Shown one piece after another: positions 6,018-7,990 of a stretch of 7,990 nt of DNA. The notes beneath the pieces were generated by a model. It searched no databases, was not told the origin of the DNA, and saw only the letters and a list, made by a program, of their open reading frames with translations. The translations under genes were made by a program, and so were the position numbers. Each line of letters opens with the position of its first letter. Position 1 is the stretch's first letter. The DNA is from Comamonadaceae bacterium (lineage in GTDB: Bacteria > Pseudomonadota > Gammaproteobacteria > Burkholderiales > Burkholderiaceae_C): positions 1 to 7,990 of the forward strand of contig CANHGF010000097.1 of the NCBI GenBank assembly GCA_947460065.1. Reading direction: 5' to 3'.

Positions 6018-7195
6018 AGCAAAACCTCACCGTGCTCGGCTCGACCGGCTCGATTGGCGTCAACACATTGGATGTGGTGGCTCGGCACCCCGATCGTTTT
6101 GAGGTGTTCGCCCTGAGCGCAGCCAGCCGGGTCGACCTGATGCTCGAGCAGTGCCGGCAGTTTTCGCCGCAGTTTGCGGTCATGGCGCAGCCCCAGGCTG
6201 CCCAGGAATTGAGCGACAAGCTGGCGCAGGCCGGCCTGGCCACGCGCGTGCTTGACAGTGCCGACGCGCTCGAACGCATCGCCAGCGACGAGCGGGTGCA
6301 GGTGGTGATGGCGGCCATTGTGGGCGCGGCCGGCTTGCCGGCCTGCCTGGCCGCTGCCCGCGCGGGCAAGCGCTTGCTGCTGGCCAACAAGGAAGCGCTG
6401 GTGGTCGGTGGCGAGGTTTTCCTGCGGGCGGTGCGCGAAGGTGGGGCGCGGCTGCTGCCCATCGACAGCGAGCATTCAGCCATCTTCCAGTCCCTCCCTG
6501 AGGACCCGGCCACCTGGGCTGACCGGGTCGAGAAAATCATCCTCACCGCCTCGGGCGGCCCATTTCGCGAGCGCGACGTGGACACGCTGCACCTGGTCAC
6601 GCCTGATCAGGCCTGCGCCCACCCGAACTGGGTGATGGGCCGTAAGATTTCCGTGGACTCGGCCACCATGATGAACAAGGCGCTCGAGGTCATCGAGGCG
6701 CGCTACCTTTTTGGCATGACGCCCGAGCAGATCGAGGTGGTGATTCACCCTCAAAGCATCATCCATTCGCTGGTGCAGTACCGCGACACCTCGGTGGTGG
6801 CCCAGCTGGGCACGCCCGACATGCGGGTGCCGATCGCCTATGGATTGTCATGGCCTGAGCGCGTCGCCTCGGGTGCGCAGGCGCTGGACTTCCGTGCCCT
6901 GCCCACCATGAGCTTTGAGGCGCCCGATGCCCGGCGGTTTCCCGGTCTGCAATTGGCCTGGGAGGTGCTGGCCGGGCCGACGGGCGGCACTGCGGTGCTC
7001 AATGCGGCCAATGAGGTAGCGGTGCAGGCTTTCCTGGATGGACGGATTCGTTTTGACCAGATACACCAGGTCAACCGGGCCACGCTCGACGCCTGGTCGG
7101 CCCCGCAGGTCGACGAGCTGGCGGGCTTGCTGGCCATCGACGGCCAGGCGCGTGAGCGGGCGCTGGCCCTGGTGCGCAAGATGGGACCCGGATGA
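6014..7195 (+). CDS. dxr: 1-deoxy-D-xylulose 5-phosphate reductoisomerase
   Basis: A 393-residue enzyme (also called IspC) that converts DXP to 2-C-methyl-D-erythritol 4-phosphate with NADPH, the committed step of the MEP isoprenoid pathway and the target of fosmidomycin. The NADPH-binding LGSTGSIG is at residues 8-15 and LLANKEALVVGG at 122-133. The metal ligands are D151 and E153 (in PIDSEHSAIFQ) and E225 (in MMNKALEVIEA). The substrate-binding residues S180, S216, N221 and K222 sit in TASGGPF and KISVDSATMMNK. The active site therefore looks complete; A223 replaces the glycine of the E. coli MNKGLE motif, a conservative change. The start overlaps the cdsA stop by ATGA, with a weak AAGG (6002-6005) 8 nt upstream, so translational coupling is likely. 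Confidence 0.98.
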   Translation: MKQNLTVLGSTGSIGVNTLDVVARHPDRFEVFALSAASRVDLMLEQCRQFSPQFAVMAQPQAAQELSDKLAQAGLATRVLDSADALERIASDERVQVVMAAIVGAAGLPACLAAARAGKRLLLANKEALVVGGEVFLRAVREGGARLLPIDSEHSAIFQSLPEDPATWADRVEKIILTASGGPFRERDVDTLHLVTPDQACAHPNWVMGRKISVDSATMMNKALEVIEARYLFGMTPEQIEVVIHPQSIIHSLVQYRDTSVVAQLGTPDMRVPIAYGLSWPERVASGAQALDFRALPTMSFEAPDARRFPGLQLAWEVLAGPTGGTAVLNAANEVAVQAFLDGRIRFDQIHQVNRATLDAWSAPQVDELAGLLAIDGQARERALALVRKMGPG

Positions 7196-7990
7196 CCACC
7201 ATCCTGGCCTTTTTGCTGGCCCTGGGTCTGCTGATTGCGATTCATGAATATGGCCACTACCGGGTGGCGGTCGCATGTGGCATCCCGGTGCTGCGCTTTT
7301 CCATCGGTTTTGGCCGGCCCATCCTGCGCTGGAAGATCAAGGGCAAGCCCACCGAATTTGTGATCGGCATCCTGCCGCTGGGCGGTTATGTGAAGATGCT
7401 CGACGAGCGCGAGGCACCGGTCGAGCCGGCATGGCGGCATCTGGCTTTCAATAACCAGCCGCTGGCCGCTCGCGCCGCCGTGGTGGCCGCCGGCCCCCTG
7501 GCTAATTTGTTACTGGCCGTCCTTCTTTATGCGGCGGTCAGCTGGATGGGCCTGGAGCAGCCCAAGGCGGTGCTGGCCACGCCAGCTGCCGGCTCCCTGG
7601 CGCAAACGGCTGGTCTGCGCTCGGGCGAACTGGTGCTGGAGGCCGGGGTTGAAGGTCAGGCGATGGAGCCGGTGCGCTCCTTTGACGATCTGCGCTGGCG
7701 TCTGGCCGAAGCGGCGCTCGAGCGGGACAAGCTCAGGCTGATACTGCAGGCCCAATCTGAGCGTGGCCCGAGCCGCGAGCTGGTGCTCGACCTCAGTGGC
7801 CTGGAGCAAGCCCAGCCCGATGCCGCCCTCTACCGTCAGATCGGCATCATGAGCCCCTGGAGCCGACCGGTGCTGGGCCAGGTTCAGGCTGGCGGCGCGG
7901 CCGCAGCCGCGGGCCTGCTTCCAGGCGATCTGGTGCGCCGGGTGGGCGAGCAACGCATTGACGACGCGGCGCAGCTGCGCGAGATCATCC
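7192..7990 (+). CDS. rseP: RseP site-2 zinc metalloprotease, 3' truncated by window edge
   Basis: The first 266 codons of an RseP/S2P protein; the remainder lies past position 7990. RseP cleaves the anti-sigma factor RseA within the inner membrane after DegS, releasing the envelope-stress sigma factor, and clears remnant signal peptides. The first membrane segment (about 4-20) carries the zinc motif HEYGH (H18, E19, H22). PLGGYVKMLDERE (62-74) forms the membrane-reentrant beta-loop region, and GPLANLLLAVLLYAA (101-115) starts the second membrane segment. Two periplasmic PDZ domains follow: PDZ1 at about 124-200 and PDZ2 from about 218, with GGAAAAAGLLPGD at 234-246. The second zinc-ligand region (LDGG-type) would be in the missing part. 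ATG 7192 overlaps the dxr stop (ATGA); the ribosome-binding site is weak. In related genomes bamA follows. Confidence 0.96.
   Translation, partial: MTTILAFLLALGLLIAIHEYGHYRVAVACGIPVLRFSIGFGRPILRWKIKGKPTEFVIGILPLGGYVKMLDEREAPVEPAWRHLAFNNQPLAARAAVVAAGPLANLLLAVLLYAAVSWMGLEQPKAVLATPAAGSLAQTAGLRSGELVLEAGVEGQAMEPVRSFDDLRWRLAEAALERDKLRLILQAQSERGPSRELVLDLSGLEQAQPDAALYRQIGIMSPWSRPVLGQVQAGGAAAAAGLLPGDLVRRVGEQRIDDAAQLREII

Noticed and set aside
6680..6690. Alanine in place of glycine in the Dxr MNKGLE motif
   Set aside because: The metal ligand E225 and the substrate residues N221 and K222 are retained, and the change is conservative, so there is no sign of lost activity.
7243..7257. HEYGH instead of HEFGH in RseP as a possible active-site change
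   Set aside because: The motif is HExxH and both histidines and the glutamate are present. Tyrosine at a variable position is an ordinary substitution.
1..7990. CRISPR arrays, tRNA or rRNA genes, insertion sequences, prophage or defence genes
   Set aside because: No repeat-spacer pattern, cloverleaf, transposase motif or terminal inverted repeat was seen. Nearly all bases belong to housekeeping genes with consistent composition.

Overview
The window is a GC-rich, densely packed bacterial chromosome segment. Its core is the conserved translation, lipid and envelope cluster rpsB-tsf-pyrH-frr-cdsA-dxr-rseP. Protein sequences, gene order and codon use point to a betaproteobacterium of the order Burkholderiales, probably Comamonadaceae-like. 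This placement is inferred from sequence resemblance, not from a search.

Layout. Positions 1-1823 hold two genes on the minus strand: an amidase-signature hydrolase (456-1823) followed 19 nt later by the start of an NAD(P)HX-repair gene of the YjeF/Nnr family (436 down to the window edge, truncated). Positions 1824-2026 form a divergent intergenic region with a likely extended -10 promoter, two exact 11-bp direct repeats, a 9-bp tandem repeat, and a leader that can fold into a two-stem structure just before rpsB. From 2027 to the right edge all genes lie on the plus strand: ribosomal protein S2, elongation factor Ts, UMP kinase, ribosome recycling factor, CDP-diglyceride synthetase, DXP reductoisomerase and the site-2 protease RseP (truncated by the window end).

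How the genes work together. rpsB, tsf and frr serve translation (30S subunit, EF-Tu recycling, post-termination ribosome recycling). pyrH supplies UDP for RNA, sugar nucleotides and cell wall. cdsA makes CDP-diacylglycerol for phospholipids, dxr commits carbon to the MEP isoprenoid pathway, and rseP releases the envelope-stress sigma factor. An intrinsic terminator between rpsB and tsf probably lowers downstream transcription, and a possible second promoter lies between tsf and pyrH. The ATGA overlaps cdsA/dxr and dxr/rseP suggest translational coupling.

The main oddity is an absence. The undecaprenyl diphosphate synthase gene (uppS), which normally sits between frr and cdsA in proteobacteria, is missing. 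The 21-nt junction instead carries a perfect 7-bp hairpin whose loop contains the frr stop codon. The second item of interest is the structured rpsB leader, a candidate S2 autoregulatory site. I see no mobile element, CRISPR array, tRNA or rRNA, and no clearly novel multi-gene system.
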